From an uncultured Anaerotruncus sp. (GTDB lineage: Bacteria > Bacillota > Clostridia > Oscillospirales > Ruminococcaceae): a stretch of 64,000 bases of DNA. The stretch lies in NCBI GenBank assembly GCA_904398655.1, contig CAJFPF010000011.1, positions 1-64,000 on the forward strand, written 5' to 3'. The translations under genes and the position numbers were made by a program. Shown here piece by piece: positions 29,657 through 39,851 of this stretch (positions are counted from its first letter, which is position 1; every line of letters begins with the position of its first letter). Below the pieces are notes generated by a model. That model was not told the origin of the DNA, did not search any database, and saw only the letters and a list, made by a program, of their open reading frames with translations.

Positions 29657-29692
29657 AAATGGGAGCTATGCGTTGCGTAGCTCCCATTTTTT
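29657..29692 (+). terminator. Intrinsic terminator
   Basis: AAAATGGGAGCTATGC-gtt-GCGTAGCTCCCATTTTTT. Confidence 0.8.
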
Positions 29693-29906
29693 ATAATTTT
29701 AAAATTCTTTGCAGGGAATAGGAGGATTTCCCGCCTTCAAAGAGAGATCCCTGCGCGGAGGAGACAGGAGGGTATGTACTTTTTGTCTAAAAAATAACAA
29801 TTAGAAATTTTATTTATAGAGAATTATACCAAATAAGTAGAATGAGATATTTTCACTGTTTTCTGTTGTCAGAACACTTTTAAAGGATTTTATAGCAATT
29901 CGCTTC

Positions 29907-29960
29907 AAAAACGTGTTTTTTCGTTGACTTTTCAGAGGAACGACGAAAAAACACGTTTTT
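29907..29960. repeat. Long AT-rich inverted repeat in a ~500-nt intergenic region
   Basis: AAAAACGTGTTTTTTCG(T) ... (A)CGAAAAAACACGTTTTT. Confidence 0.8.
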
Positions 29961-30062
29961 CTTATCGCTATTTTTTATAACAAAAATTGGAAATGTATTT
30001 TGATAGAGGACAATTTCTTTAAAATCTGTTTTTTGCACCTGGGGAAAGCGGCCAAACCTCGT

Positions 30063-30092
30063 TTGACAGAAGGTAGGATGTCCCCCTAAAAT
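30063..30092 (+). promoter_or_regulatory. Putative sigma-A promoter of the 30.2-43.8 kb cluster
   Basis: TTGACA-N18-TAAAAT about 110 nt upstream of the first CDS. Confidence 0.55.
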
Positions 30093-30198
30093 GGCCGTGT
30101 AATCAAAACCCTCCCAATATCAGGAAATAGAGTTATCCAAAGAGAGCAAAGACCCTTTTGCTAAAAACAAAAGAGCGGTAAGAAGGGGGAATGAGGAC

Positions 30199-31698
30199 GT
30201 GATGTGGGATGTGGTGATCGTTGGGGCTGGTGTCTGCGGGGCAGCGACTGCTCGGGCCCTTTCACGCTATCAACTGCGGATAGCGGTTTTGGAGAAGGGC
30301 AGCGATGTCTGCGCGGGTGCCAGCCGCGGTAACTCTGCTATGGTGCATGGCGGATTTGATCCAGAACCCGGAACCCTAAAGGCAAAATACAATGTGTTGG
30401 GCAATCGCATGTTTGACCGGCTCTGTGAAGAGCTCCAAGTTCCCTTTCAGAGAAGCGGGACCCTGATCCTGGCCACTTCCGAAGCGGATATGAAATCGGT
30501 GGAAGAGCTCCATCAGCGGGGGGAGCAAAATGGTGTTTCCACTGTAGTGATGGATCGGGAAGCCCTGTTACAGCGGTGGCCCACTATGGGCGAGGGCGCT
30601 GTGGGAGGCTTGTTCTGTCCCTCCGGCGGGATCGTCTGTCCCTATACGCTGGTCATTGCCATGTGCGAAAATGCAGCCCGCAACGGGGTTCAGTTCTATT
30701 TGGATACAGAAGTAACCAACATCTCCCCCTTGGAAGATGGGTGGCGGTTGACCTCCCAAGATGGGTCCACATTTGACACAAAGCTTGTGATCAACTGCGC
30801 GGGTACCCATGCCGATCGGCTCAACAATTTGGTCTCCACGGAGAAGTTTCGGATTCTCCCCCGCTTTGGCGCACACCTCATCATGGATCGGGAGTATATC
30901 AAATGGGTGGACACCACCATCACCCAAACCCCTACCAAACTGCCCACAGGCGGCCACACCAAGGGGATGGGGATCATGCCCTCTGCGGATGGGACGGTGA
31001 TTTTGGGCTGTGACAGTGTGGACTATACGGATCCGGACGATGTAGCAACCACCTCCCGCAGCATCAACGCCATTGTGGACTACTTCAAAACTTTCTGGAA
31101 ATATCTGCCCATCAGTGCGGTCTATCCAAACTTCCCTGTGGAGGGGGTCATCAACGCCTATGGAGGGCTGCGTCCCCATCCTGACCGGGATGATTATATC
31201 ATTGGGGAGGCGCCAGGAGCACCCGGTTTCCTAAATGCCGCCGGCATCGAATCTCCCGGCCTCACCGCGGGGCCGGCCATTGGCGAGCATATGGCGGAAT
31301 TGGTGGTGGAGAAGCTGCATCCCCAAAAGAAGGAGAACTATCTGCCCGGCCGGGAGATCTGCAAGCCCTTCCGGGAGATGGATGAGCAGGAACGGCGGGC
31401 GGCAATCCGTGAAAATCCCGACTATGCCAAGATTGTCTGCCGGTGTGAGCAGGTGACTGAGGCAGAAATCCGGGACGCCATCCGTCGGCCAGTGGGGGCC
31501 CGGAGTGTGAATGCAGTGAAGATGCGTACCCGAGCTGGCATGGGCCGCTGCCAAGGTGGATTCTGCCAGAGCCGTGTAGTGGAACTCCTCTGCGAGGAGT
31601 TGGGACTCACCCCGTTGGAGGTGACCCAAGCCGGAAAGGATTCCTATATTTTGCTGGGGGAGTCCTGCTCCCATCGTTTTGAGGAGGTGGCGCCATGA
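30199..31698 (+). CDS. NAD(P)/FAD-dependent oxidoreductase (GlpA/LhgO-like) with BFD-type [2Fe-2S] domain
   Basis: VVIVGAGVCGAATARALSRY; C-terminal IVCRCEQVTEAEI...RTRAGMGRCQGGFCQ. Confidence 0.85.
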   Translation: MMWDVVIVGAGVCGAATARALSRYQLRIAVLEKGSDVCAGASRGNSAMVHGGFDPEPGTLKAKYNVLGNRMFDRLCEELQVPFQRSGTLILATSEADMKSVEELHQRGEQNGVSTVVMDREALLQRWPTMGEGAVGGLFCPSGGIVCPYTLVIAMCENAARNGVQFYLDTEVTNISPLEDGWRLTSQDGSTFDTKLVINCAGTHADRLNNLVSTEKFRILPRFGAHLIMDREYIKWVDTTITQTPTKLPTGGHTKGMGIMPSADGTVILGCDSVDYTDPDDVATTSRSINAIVDYFKTFWKYLPISAVYPNFPVEGVINAYGGLRPHPDRDDYIIGEAPGAPGFLNAAGIESPGLTAGPAIGEHMAELVVEKLHPQKKENYLPGREICKPFREMDEQERRAAIRENPDYAKIVCRCEQVTEAEIRDAIRRPVGARSVNAVKMRTRAGMGRCQGGFCQSRVVELLCEELGLTPLEVTQAGKDSYILLGESCSHRFEEVAP

Positions 31699-32948
31699 GG
31701 CAGGTGGACATCTTGATTGTAGGCGGCGGAAGCGCCGGGATGGCCGCGGCGGCTGCGGCCCACGAACATGGGGCGAAAGACATCCTGATTCTGGAACGCT
31801 CCGACCGCCTGGGCGGGATCCTCTGCCAGTGTATCCACAATGGATTTGGGCTGCACCGCTATCAGGAGGAACTCACCGGACCGGAATATGCCCGGCGGAA
31901 CATTGACGTCATCCGAGAGAGAAAAATCCCCTACTCCCTCAATACCTTTGTGTTGGATATCACCCCGGAGAAGGTCGCCACCATCATGGACCCGGAACAT
32001 GGCCTCCAAAAGATCCAGGCCAAAGCCATCATCCTGGCGATGGGGTGCCGGGAACGCCCCCGAGGCGCTCTGATGATCCCGGGGACACGGCCCGCAGGCG
32101 TGATCACCGCAGGGGCGGCCCAGAAATATCTCAATTTGGAGGGCTATCTGCCAGGGAAACGAGTGGTCATTTTAGGTTCGGGGGATATCGGTCTCATTAT
32201 GGCCCGCCAGTTTGTTATGGAGGGGATCCAGGTCCAGGAGGTGGTGGAGCTGATGCCCTACTCCAGCGGTCTGACCCGGAACATCTCCCAGTGCCTCAAC
32301 GATTTCAACATCCCTCTGCGGTTTTCCAGTACCGTCATTGAGATTAAAGGGCAAAAGCGGGTATCCAGTGTGGTAGTGGCCCAGGTGGACGCCGACCGCA
32401 GGCCCATCCCCGGCACCGAGCGGGAGATCGCCTGCGATACATTGCTCATCTCTGCCGGCCTGATTCCGGAAAACGAGCTGAGTAAGGCCGCAGGCGTCCG
32501 GATGACCCCCTCCACCAAGGGGGCCGTGGTGGACGACCACCTTCAGACCTCCGTTCCTGGTATCTTTGCCTGCGGCAATGTGCTGCATGTCCACGATCTG
32601 GTGGACAATGTGAGTATGGAGAGCGAAGCGGTGGGCCGCAATGCTGCCCGGTATGTGTCTGGGCAGCTGGCGGACAGCGAATTTGCCGCCTGCATTCCAG
32701 TAGTAGAGGGGAGAGGTGTGGGCGGATTGGTCCCGCAATACATCTGCCGCACAGAGGAGCCAGAACCGCTGAAACTCATGTTCCGGCCCCGGGGCGTCTA
32801 TCAGAACGCTGCTATCTGTGTCCTTGCGGACGGCAGCTGTGTGGCCCGCAAAAAGTCCCTGGTGCTTACGCCTGGCGAGATGTGTGAGATCGAGCTGGAT
32901 CGCAAAATGGTAACAGACGCGATCCAGGTCTGTGTGGAGATTCAATGA
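31695..32948 (+). CDS. FAD-dependent pyridine nucleotide-disulfide family oxidoreductase
   Basis: ILIVGGGSAGMAAAAAAHEHG, ILAMGCRERPRGALMIPGTRPAGVITAGAAQ; ATGA-type overlap with previous gene. Confidence 0.85.
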   Translation: MRQVDILIVGGGSAGMAAAAAAHEHGAKDILILERSDRLGGILCQCIHNGFGLHRYQEELTGPEYARRNIDVIRERKIPYSLNTFVLDITPEKVATIMDPEHGLQKIQAKAIILAMGCRERPRGALMIPGTRPAGVITAGAAQKYLNLEGYLPGKRVVILGSGDIGLIMARQFVMEGIQVQEVVELMPYSSGLTRNISQCLNDFNIPLRFSSTVIEIKGQKRVSSVVVAQVDADRRPIPGTEREIACDTLLISAGLIPENELSKAAGVRMTPSTKGAVVDDHLQTSVPGIFACGNVLHVHDLVDNVSMESEAVGRNAARYVSGQLADSEFAACIPVVEGRGVGGLVPQYICRTEEPEPLKLMFRPRGVYQNAAICVLADGSCVARKKSLVLTPGEMCEIELDRKMVTDAIQVCVEIQ

Positions 32949-32976
32949 GACCACCTTTGGAAAGGAACGATCTGTG

Positions 32977-33333
32977 ATGGAAGAGAAGCGGTTCATCTGT
33001 ATCAACTGCCCGCTGGGCTGCCATTTGACCGTCCTGACAGAGGGCAGCCAGGTGCTCCAGGTGCAGGGGAACAGCTGCAAACGAGGGGAAACCTACGCCC
33101 GGCAGGAAGCGGTTGCCCCCAAAAGAGTACTCACCTGCCTGATGCGTGCCGGCAACCGGAAAATTCCCTTCAGTGTGAAAACAAGCCGTCCGGTTCCCAA
33201 GGAGCTGTTATTCCGCTGCGCTGACACCATCTATCGAACCCGGCCCGAGGCCCCCGTCGCTATGGGAGATGTGGTGATCCACAACCTCTGTGGAACGGGA
33301 GCGGATGTTTTAGCAACCCAGGACCTGCCTTGA
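32977..33333 (+). CDS. DUF1667 domain-containing protein
   Basis: FICINCPLGCHLTV...VQGNSCKRGETYARQEAVAPKRVLTCLMR. Confidence 0.85.
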   Translation: MEEKRFICINCPLGCHLTVLTEGSQVLQVQGNSCKRGETYARQEAVAPKRVLTCLMRAGNRKIPFSVKTSRPVPKELLFRCADTIYRTRPEAPVAMGDVVIHNLCGTGADVLATQDLP

Positions 33334-33432
33334 AAAAGGCGGCCCGCATGGAAAAAAGGAGGGATGCTCTGGCTTTTAGAATCCGGCTACCCACCCCAGT
33401 TGAAAAATTTGAAGTGAAAAGAGGTAACAGCC

Positions 33433-34503
33433 ATGCTTAGAAAGTTCAAAAAATCTGCGTCTCTGATTTTGGCCGTCTCCATGGCGGTTTCCCTGGCCGC
33501 CTGTGGTGGCGGGAGCACCAGTGGCGGAAGTGAAGCGCCAGCGGCTGCCTCTGGCGACGCCAGCTCCTTCACCCCCATCACCCTGCGGATGGGAAACCAA
33601 CACAATGCGGAATCTTTTGGCAACAAGCTGGACCAAGAGCTCTGCGACCGTATTGCGGAAGAGACCGAAGGCCGCGTCACGGTGGAGCTCTACTCAGATA
33701 GTGCGCTGGGTGACTACACCAACATGTTTGACGAATTGATGGTGGGCTCTCTGGACATGGCCCATATCTCTCCTGTGGAGTCCTATGACGCCCGTGTCTC
33801 CGGCACCATGCTGCCCTACCTGGCCTTCGATTATGACACCCTGCTGAAAGCCTATTCCGAGGGCTCCTTCCTCCACACCGAGATCAGCGACGCTTTGAAC
33901 AATCTGGGTATCCACCTGGGCGGAATCTTCTGTGAGGGCTTCAATGGCATCGGCGTCATGCAGGAACTGGAAAATCCCGCCACCCCCGGCGCTGAGAAGG
34001 GATGCATCGTCCGTTCTCCCATGCTGGACGTCTACAGCTTGGAGCTCCAGGATCTGGGCTTCCGCGTCTCCTCCCTGCCCTATTCCGACACCTATACCTC
34101 CATGCAGACAGGCGTTGTGGCCGGCCTGGCGGGATGCACCTCCCAGATGAACTATCTGGCCTTCCGCGACCTAATCACCCATTTCTATGATTACCGCTAC
34201 AACCAGGAGGCCACCATGATCCTCATCAGCAACCAAACCTGGGAAAAGCTGCTGCCCGAGGACCAGGAGACCATCTCCAACATCATCTCTGAAATCTGCG
34301 CCGAGGCCGCTGTCCAGGCGGAGGAAGTCTGCAATGAGTACATGGATATGCTCACCGAAATGGACATCAGCGTGGTCACCTTCACCGATGAGGAACTGAA
34401 TGCCTTCTCTGAGAGCTCCCGCGCCAACGTCTGGCCTCAACTGGCCGCCAACTACCCCGATGGCTGGCTGGATTCCTTGCTGACGGAGCTGGAAGCTGCC
34501 TGA
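33433..34503 (+). CDS. TRAP transporter substrate-binding protein (DctP family)
   Basis: Lipobox SLAACGGG; FGNKLDQELCDRIAEETEGRVTVELYSDSALGDYTNMFDELMVGSLDMAHIS. Confidence 0.88.
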   Translation: MLRKFKKSASLILAVSMAVSLAACGGGSTSGGSEAPAAASGDASSFTPITLRMGNQHNAESFGNKLDQELCDRIAEETEGRVTVELYSDSALGDYTNMFDELMVGSLDMAHISPVESYDARVSGTMLPYLAFDYDTLLKAYSEGSFLHTEISDALNNLGIHLGGIFCEGFNGIGVMQELENPATPGAEKGCIVRSPMLDVYSLELQDLGFRVSSLPYSDTYTSMQTGVVAGLAGCTSQMNYLAFRDLITHFYDYRYNQEATMILISNQTWEKLLPEDQETISNIISEICAEAAVQAEEVCNEYMDMLTEMDISVVTFTDEELNAFSESSRANVWPQLAANYPDGWLDSLLTELEAA

Positions 34504-34604
34504 TCCCAGATTGGAGATATCCTGAAATTGGACGGTAAAGACATACCTGGCGTCGCACTGTGCTCTCACGGCGCGGCGCCCTCAAAAAGAAAGGAAGGTA
34601 TGAG

Positions 34605-35117
34605 GTGAAACTACTGAAGAAGCTCGACGGCATGCTGGAATGGGTGCAGAACTGGATTCTGATCATCACCGGCACCGCCGTGGGTATCATGATCCTGGTC
34701 AACGCGGTATTCCGTCTGTTGCGGATCGACTGGTTCGGCTCGGAGGAGTTGACCCTGTTTGTGGCCTTCTGGCTCTATTTTATGGGTGCGGCCTGCGCGT
34801 CCCGGGAGAATACCCACATCAGTGCGGATATGCTCTCCCTGTTTTCCGACAGCCCTAAAGTTCGGGCGATTGCGGATATTGTAAAAAATGTGATCGGCGG
34901 CGCTATGAGCGCGCTATTCACCTACTGGTGTTTCAACTATGTGGTCTGGCAGGCCAATATGGGCGCAAAATCCGCTGTCTATAAGCTGCCGGTCATCATC
35001 GCCACCACCCCCATCCTCATCTGCTTTTTCCTATGGACACTCTATTTAATCCGCGACCTGGTCAATGCCATCAAGGTGCTCTCCGGGTCCGCCCCCAAGC
35101 CGGAAGGAGGAAACTGA
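34605..35117 (+). CDS. TRAP transporter small permease (DctQ family)
   Basis: 4-TM protein; SEELTLFVAFWLYFMGAACASRENTHISADML; GTG start inferred. Confidence 0.85.
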   Translation: MKLLKKLDGMLEWVQNWILIITGTAVGIMILVNAVFRLLRIDWFGSEELTLFVAFWLYFMGAACASRENTHISADMLSLFSDSPKVRAIADIVKNVIGGAMSALFTYWCFNYVVWQANMGAKSAVYKLPVIIATTPILICFFLWTLYLIRDLVNAIKVLSGSAPKPEGGN

Positions 35118-35118
35118 A

Positions 35119-36462
35119 ATGCTATTTATCCCCGCACTGTTGGCGTTGATCGTCACAATGGTCATCGGCGTTCCCGTTCCGCTGGCGTTTCTGGTCTCCT
35201 CCGTGGTGATCTGCTTTGGTAACGGCGCCGACCCCCAAATGCTTCTGATCAACGGCTATAACAAGATCAACACCATCCTGCTGCTCACCATTCCCCTATT
35301 CGTATTGGCTGGAGCCCTGATCAACCACGGCGGCCTGGGTGAGCGTCTGGTGGGCGCTGTGGAAAAGACAAAGCTTGGCAAGTCCAAAAGCGGCCTGGGC
35401 GTTGTGACCGTTGTGGCCTGCGCGGTGTTTGGAGCAGTATCCGGCTCCTCCTCTGCCACCGTGTCCTGCATCGGTTCCATCATGGCCCCCCGCCTGCGGG
35501 AGAACAATTACCCTGACGGCCTGATCGGTGCTCTGGTGGCCTCTTCCGGTGTTCTGGGTATTTTGATTCCGCCCTCCATGTTGATGATCCTGTTTGCTTG
35601 GGCCAGCAATACCTCCGTTTTGGGTTGTTTCGTGGCCACTGTAATCCCCGGCATCCTGTTGGTAATTTTGCTGAGTATCACCCAGACCTACCTGTATAAA
35701 AAAGGCACCGGCGGCGGCAATATCACTGACACGATGCTTGAGAATGCCCGCCAGCAGGAGGCCCTCAAGCAGCAGAAGGCCGCTGAAAAGGCTGCTAAGA
35801 AGCATAAAAAGGGCGATAGCGCCATCCCAGCCCTCATGATGCCCATCATCATCCTGGGGAGTATCTACACCGGCGTCCTGACCGCCACCGAAGCGGCGGC
35901 TCTCTCGGTGGTCTATGCCATCCCCATCGGCATCTTCTATTACAAACAGCTGGACTGGAAGACCTACCGTGACGCCATGATCGACGCGGGCAAGACCGCG
36001 GGTGTCATCATGTCCATGACGCTGACCGTTCAGATCCTCAGCCGCCTGTACATCACCGAGAATCTGCCGGACCTGATCCTGGGCTTCCTCACCTCCATCT
36101 CGGATAACAAGTATGTGATCCTGTTGATGATCAACCTGTTCATGGTGATCATGGGCATGCTCATGGACGACTGCTCCAACACCATCCTGTTGACCCCGAT
36201 CCTGCTGCCGGTCATGCAGGCGCTGGGCATCAGCACCCTGCATTTCGCGGCCATCCTGGGCGTAAACATCGGCATGGGCAACGTAACCCCGCCCACCGCG
36301 CCGCTGCTCTATCTCTCCGGCCGGATCACCGGTTCCCAGGTGAAAAATATGATCAAGCCCACCTTGATCCTCATCGCCTGCGCTTGGGCGCCCACCATCC
36401 TAATTACCACCTATTGGACCGGGTTTGCGGAGTTCCTGCCCCGCCTGTTGGGATATATGTAA
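35119..36462 (+). CDS. TRAP transporter large permease (DctM family)
   Basis: MLFIPALLALIVTMVIGVPVPLAFLVSS..., GAVSGSSSATVSCIGSIMAPRL. Confidence 0.9.
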   Translation: MLFIPALLALIVTMVIGVPVPLAFLVSSVVICFGNGADPQMLLINGYNKINTILLLTIPLFVLAGALINHGGLGERLVGAVEKTKLGKSKSGLGVVTVVACAVFGAVSGSSSATVSCIGSIMAPRLRENNYPDGLIGALVASSGVLGILIPPSMLMILFAWASNTSVLGCFVATVIPGILLVILLSITQTYLYKKGTGGGNITDTMLENARQQEALKQQKAAEKAAKKHKKGDSAIPALMMPIIILGSIYTGVLTATEAAALSVVYAIPIGIFYYKQLDWKTYRDAMIDAGKTAGVIMSMTLTVQILSRLYITENLPDLILGFLTSISDNKYVILLMINLFMVIMGMLMDDCSNTILLTPILLPVMQALGISTLHFAAILGVNIGMGNVTPPTAPLLYLSGRITGSQVKNMIKPTLILIACAWAPTILITTYWTGFAEFLPRLLGYM

Positions 36463-36480
36463 GTATCAGGAGGTTTTGTT

Positions 36481-38073
36481 ATGCGCGAGTACAGCAGCAT
36501 TTTTAACCACGCCCTGGCACCCATTACGCCTGGCCCTTCCAGCTCGAACACCTGCGGACCGGTGCGCATCGGTTTGATCTGCCAGCAGCTTTTGGGGGAG
36601 GTCCCTGCCAAAGCGGTGGTGGAGTATTACAGCAAGGGCGCTTTCCCCACCACCCTGTACGGCATGCGCAGCGACATCGCCTTTATCAACGGCCTGCTGG
36701 GGAGGCAACAGAGCCATCCCCAGTTCAACCAGGCCTATGCGGAGGCAAAAAAAGAGGGGATGGACGTCTCCTTCGCCCAGGTGGACGACCTGACGGTGGG
36801 CGGCATGGAGACCGTCCGGATCCGTATGACCGCCCATAATGGCTTTCAACTGACCGTCATCGGGGAATCGGTAGGCGGCGGCGCCATTCGGATTCACTTT
36901 ATTGGCAGCTGTCCCATGAGCATCAGCGGCACCAGCTACGAGTTGGTGGCCGCCCTCCGGGAGCCCTCCCAGGAGAAGGCGGAGACGCTGGCCAGGGGAC
37001 TGGCGCCTCAGGTGGAACATCTGAACGACTGGGCCTGTTCTACCGGGGAGGACTCCTCCATTGTAGAGCTGAAAGCCTCTCAGGCGTTCCCCTCTGAATT
37101 TGTCCAGATGGTGGCCTCGAGGCCAGAGGTGCAGTGGGTCCGCACGGTGGATCCTGTCCATCCCATTGTGGCGGATGTTTCCCGCAAGCCCCCCTTTGAT
37201 TCCCCGGATGAAATGGTGGCCTATTGCAAGGCCCGTGGCTGTTCCACCGCCCGGGCTGCCATCGACTATGAGATGGCCATCAGCGGCTGGGATGAGCGGC
37301 AGGTCCAGGAGTATGGGGAGATGCTCCTGGGGATTATGCGGCGTTCCCGAGAGGGTGGGTTCAACCCCAACCTGGAGTTTGATGGGATCGTGACCCCCAA
37401 AGCGGCCCAACTGCGGGGCCGGGTCGGGCACGGGTCAATGCCCAGCTTGGGGGTCCTCAACGATGCCATCCCCAGCGCCTTGGGGATCATGGAGCACAGC
37501 AATGCGGCCGGGGAGATCGTCTGCGTCCCCACTGGCGGCTCCTCGGGGATTGTGCCAGGCCTGCTGCTTTCCGCCGCAGAACAGTTGAATGCCTCTCCGG
37601 ACGCCCTCTACGAGGCTATGATGGCCGCGGGGATCATCGGCGTGCTGATGATGGTGGACGGCAATGAGTTTGCCGGCGGCACCCACGGCTGCCAGGCAGA
37701 GGTGGCCTGCGGCACCGCTATGGCCGCCGCTGGATTGGTACAGCTGATGGGCGGAACCGCTCAACAGGCCTGTGATGCGGCCTCCATGGGGCTCCAGTGT
37801 TTCCTGGGCCTGATCTGTGACCCTGTGGCAGGACTGGTACAGGTCCCCTGCCTGGCCCGGAACATCGCGGGCGTGTCGGTGGCGGCCGCCTGCGCTGAGT
37901 CGGTTTGCGCCGGGTTCGAGGCGGTAATCCCGCTGGACGAAATGACTCGTATCATGGTCCGGGTAGGGACGGATATCACAAAAGAGCTGGGAATGTGTTG
38001 TAGCGGCTGCTGCATTACCCCCACAGGCCGCCGTCTAACCCAGGAGTTCAACCGGGCCCACGGTCGTGAATAG
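36481..38073 (+). CDS. Fused beta-alpha iron-sulfur L-serine dehydratase-like protein, divergent
   Basis: GPSSSNTCGPVRIG; HGCQAEVACGTAMAAAGL, CDPVAGLVQVPCLARN. Confidence 0.8.
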   Translation: MREYSSIFNHALAPITPGPSSSNTCGPVRIGLICQQLLGEVPAKAVVEYYSKGAFPTTLYGMRSDIAFINGLLGRQQSHPQFNQAYAEAKKEGMDVSFAQVDDLTVGGMETVRIRMTAHNGFQLTVIGESVGGGAIRIHFIGSCPMSISGTSYELVAALREPSQEKAETLARGLAPQVEHLNDWACSTGEDSSIVELKASQAFPSEFVQMVASRPEVQWVRTVDPVHPIVADVSRKPPFDSPDEMVAYCKARGCSTARAAIDYEMAISGWDERQVQEYGEMLLGIMRRSREGGFNPNLEFDGIVTPKAAQLRGRVGHGSMPSLGVLNDAIPSALGIMEHSNAAGEIVCVPTGGSSGIVPGLLLSAAEQLNASPDALYEAMMAAGIIGVLMMVDGNEFAGGTHGCQAEVACGTAMAAAGLVQLMGGTAQQACDAASMGLQCFLGLICDPVAGLVQVPCLARNIAGVSVAAACAESVCAGFEAVIPLDEMTRIMVRVGTDITKELGMCCSGCCITPTGRRLTQEFNRAHGRE

Positions 38074-38114
38074 CCCGATTGATTCCAGATACGAGTCTGC
38101 AAGGAGGATAAGAT

Positions 38115-39401
38115 ATGGTGAAGCTGACGGAATACGAACAAAAGATGCTGGATGGCGAATTTGGACGCTATAAACAGATCGCCATGGAGCATGTGGTGGA
38201 GTTTGCCAATGTGATGGGGGCCGAGGAGTTGGTCAAGATCTCTAAAGTCCACATCTGTGGGGCGGTTGCCCCCCTGGAATATGGCCAGTCGGACGACCTG
38301 GACGAGAGCTTCCGGCGCACTTATCTGTGGACCAAAGAGCCGGTGAAATTTGAGGGATACTCCCCGGAGGTCTACATTCAGACGGACGGTGGAGCGGTGG
38401 ATCAGTACGACCCCAAACCGATGTACCTCTCAGAGGAGCTGTTTCAGAAGAACCTGGATTGGCAGCTAAAATATGCTGAAAAGGGCGTCAGCATCGTGGG
38501 GTCCTGCGCCCCCTATTTAAATGGCTGGGTGCTCACTAAGGGCGAGACGTTTATGACCACCGAATCCAGCAATGTGCTCTTCTCCAACTCGGTATATGGA
38601 GCGGCGGGCAACGCCAATGGCGTGACCGCCTGCGGCTGGGCAGCTATCACAGGCAGGGGCCCTAAATGTGGGATGCACCTGCCGGAAAACCGGTTGGCGG
38701 CCATGGAAGTCCGGGTGGAGTGTCCCTGTGAAACTCCGCGGGATTGGGATATTCTGGGCTATTCCCTGGGCCGGTTGCTCATCAATTATAACAACGCCAT
38801 CCCCGTTTTGACCGGGAACTTCCACGATGTGGATGTCATCCGGCTGAAACGGATGTTTGCAGCCATCGCCACCACCAGCGGATTGGAGATGTGCCACATT
38901 GAGGGCATCACGCCCGAGGCTCCCACTAAGGAGATCGCCCTGGGCGGGAAAAAGGATTACCCTGTGTTACGAATCACCCAGGAGGATTACGACGAGTCGG
39001 TGCGCCGCCTATGCGACCCCGGCAGCGGCCCGGTACAGTTGATCAGCGTGGGCTGCCCCCATTACTCCCTCCAGGAGATCCGGGACGCAGCTGCCTATAT
39101 CAAGGGCAAAAAGGTCCATGAGGGTGTCCGGCTGATCTTTTGGACCAGCTGTTCCATCCGGGAGGCGGCGCGGATGTCCGGATATCTGGACACGATTGAG
39201 GCTGCCGGCGCAACCATCGGCACCAACGGATGCCCACTGGTCCAAGGCTTTGCCTGTTACGAGGGTGTCACCGGCATGGCGGTGGACGCGGCCAAACAGG
39301 CCCACTACAACCGCTCCTGGCTCAAAGGCGGAAAGATGTACTATGGCACCATGGAACAGTGTGTGGATGCTGCCGTTTCCGGCGTATGGGAGGAGAAGTG
39401 A
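38115..39401 (+). CDS. Aconitase X catalytic (large) subunit
   Basis: LTEYEQKMLDGEFG...; GSCAPYLNGWVLTKGETFMTTESSNVLFSNSVYGAAGNANG; NGCPLVQGF. Confidence 0.85.
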   Translation: MVKLTEYEQKMLDGEFGRYKQIAMEHVVEFANVMGAEELVKISKVHICGAVAPLEYGQSDDLDESFRRTYLWTKEPVKFEGYSPEVYIQTDGGAVDQYDPKPMYLSEELFQKNLDWQLKYAEKGVSIVGSCAPYLNGWVLTKGETFMTTESSNVLFSNSVYGAAGNANGVTACGWAAITGRGPKCGMHLPENRLAAMEVRVECPCETPRDWDILGYSLGRLLINYNNAIPVLTGNFHDVDVIRLKRMFAAIATTSGLEMCHIEGITPEAPTKEIALGGKKDYPVLRITQEDYDESVRRLCDPGSGPVQLISVGCPHYSLQEIRDAAAYIKGKKVHEGVRLIFWTSCSIREAARMSGYLDTIEAAGATIGTNGCPLVQGFACYEGVTGMAVDAAKQAHYNRSWLKGGKMYYGTMEQCVDAAVSGVWEEK

Positions 39402-39403
39402 CC

Positions 39404-39835
39404 ATGGGAAAGACGATTGTGTTGAAAGGTCGGCCGGCCTACCCGGGTGTGGCGGAAGGTTATGCCATGTGCTGCCCCAACAGCATCCAAGGCTGGGCTG
39501 GCGTGGAGGCGAAGACCGGTAAGATCATCGAGAAAGGCCATGTCCATGAAGGGGAGAGCTTTGATGGAAAAATCCTGGTGATCCCCACCAGCAAGGGCTC
39601 CTGCGGCTGGTCCGGCCTGTTCCAAGGCCCTCTGGATCTATCTGGGATTCGTCCTGCCGGCTGGGTGGTCAAATACGCCGACTCCAAAGTGGGTGTAGCA
39701 GCCGTCCTGGTGGGGCGCCCAATGGTGGCCGATTTTGAGGAGGACATCTTCCAGTACATCTCAGACAACGATTATGTGGTGGTAGACGGGAACGAGGGGA
39801 CCGTCACCATCACAAAACCAGACCCTGAGGACTAA
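39404..39835 (+). CDS. Aconitase X swivel (small, DUF126) subunit
   Basis: GKTIVLKGRPAYPGVAEGYAMCCPNSIQGWAGVEAKTGKIIEKGHVHEGESFDGKILVIPTSKGSCGWSG. Confidence 0.85.
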   Translation: MGKTIVLKGRPAYPGVAEGYAMCCPNSIQGWAGVEAKTGKIIEKGHVHEGESFDGKILVIPTSKGSCGWSGLFQGPLDLSGIRPAGWVVKYADSKVGVAAVLVGRPMVADFEEDIFQYISDNDYVVVDGNEGTVTITKPDPED

Positions 39836-39851
39836 AAAGGAGGAAGGCTCA

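Noticed and set aside
35296-37431. Minus-strand ORFs 35296..36243 and 36466..37431
   Set aside because: Antisense to dctM and the serine-dehydratase-like gene; His/Gln/Gly-rich shadow translations
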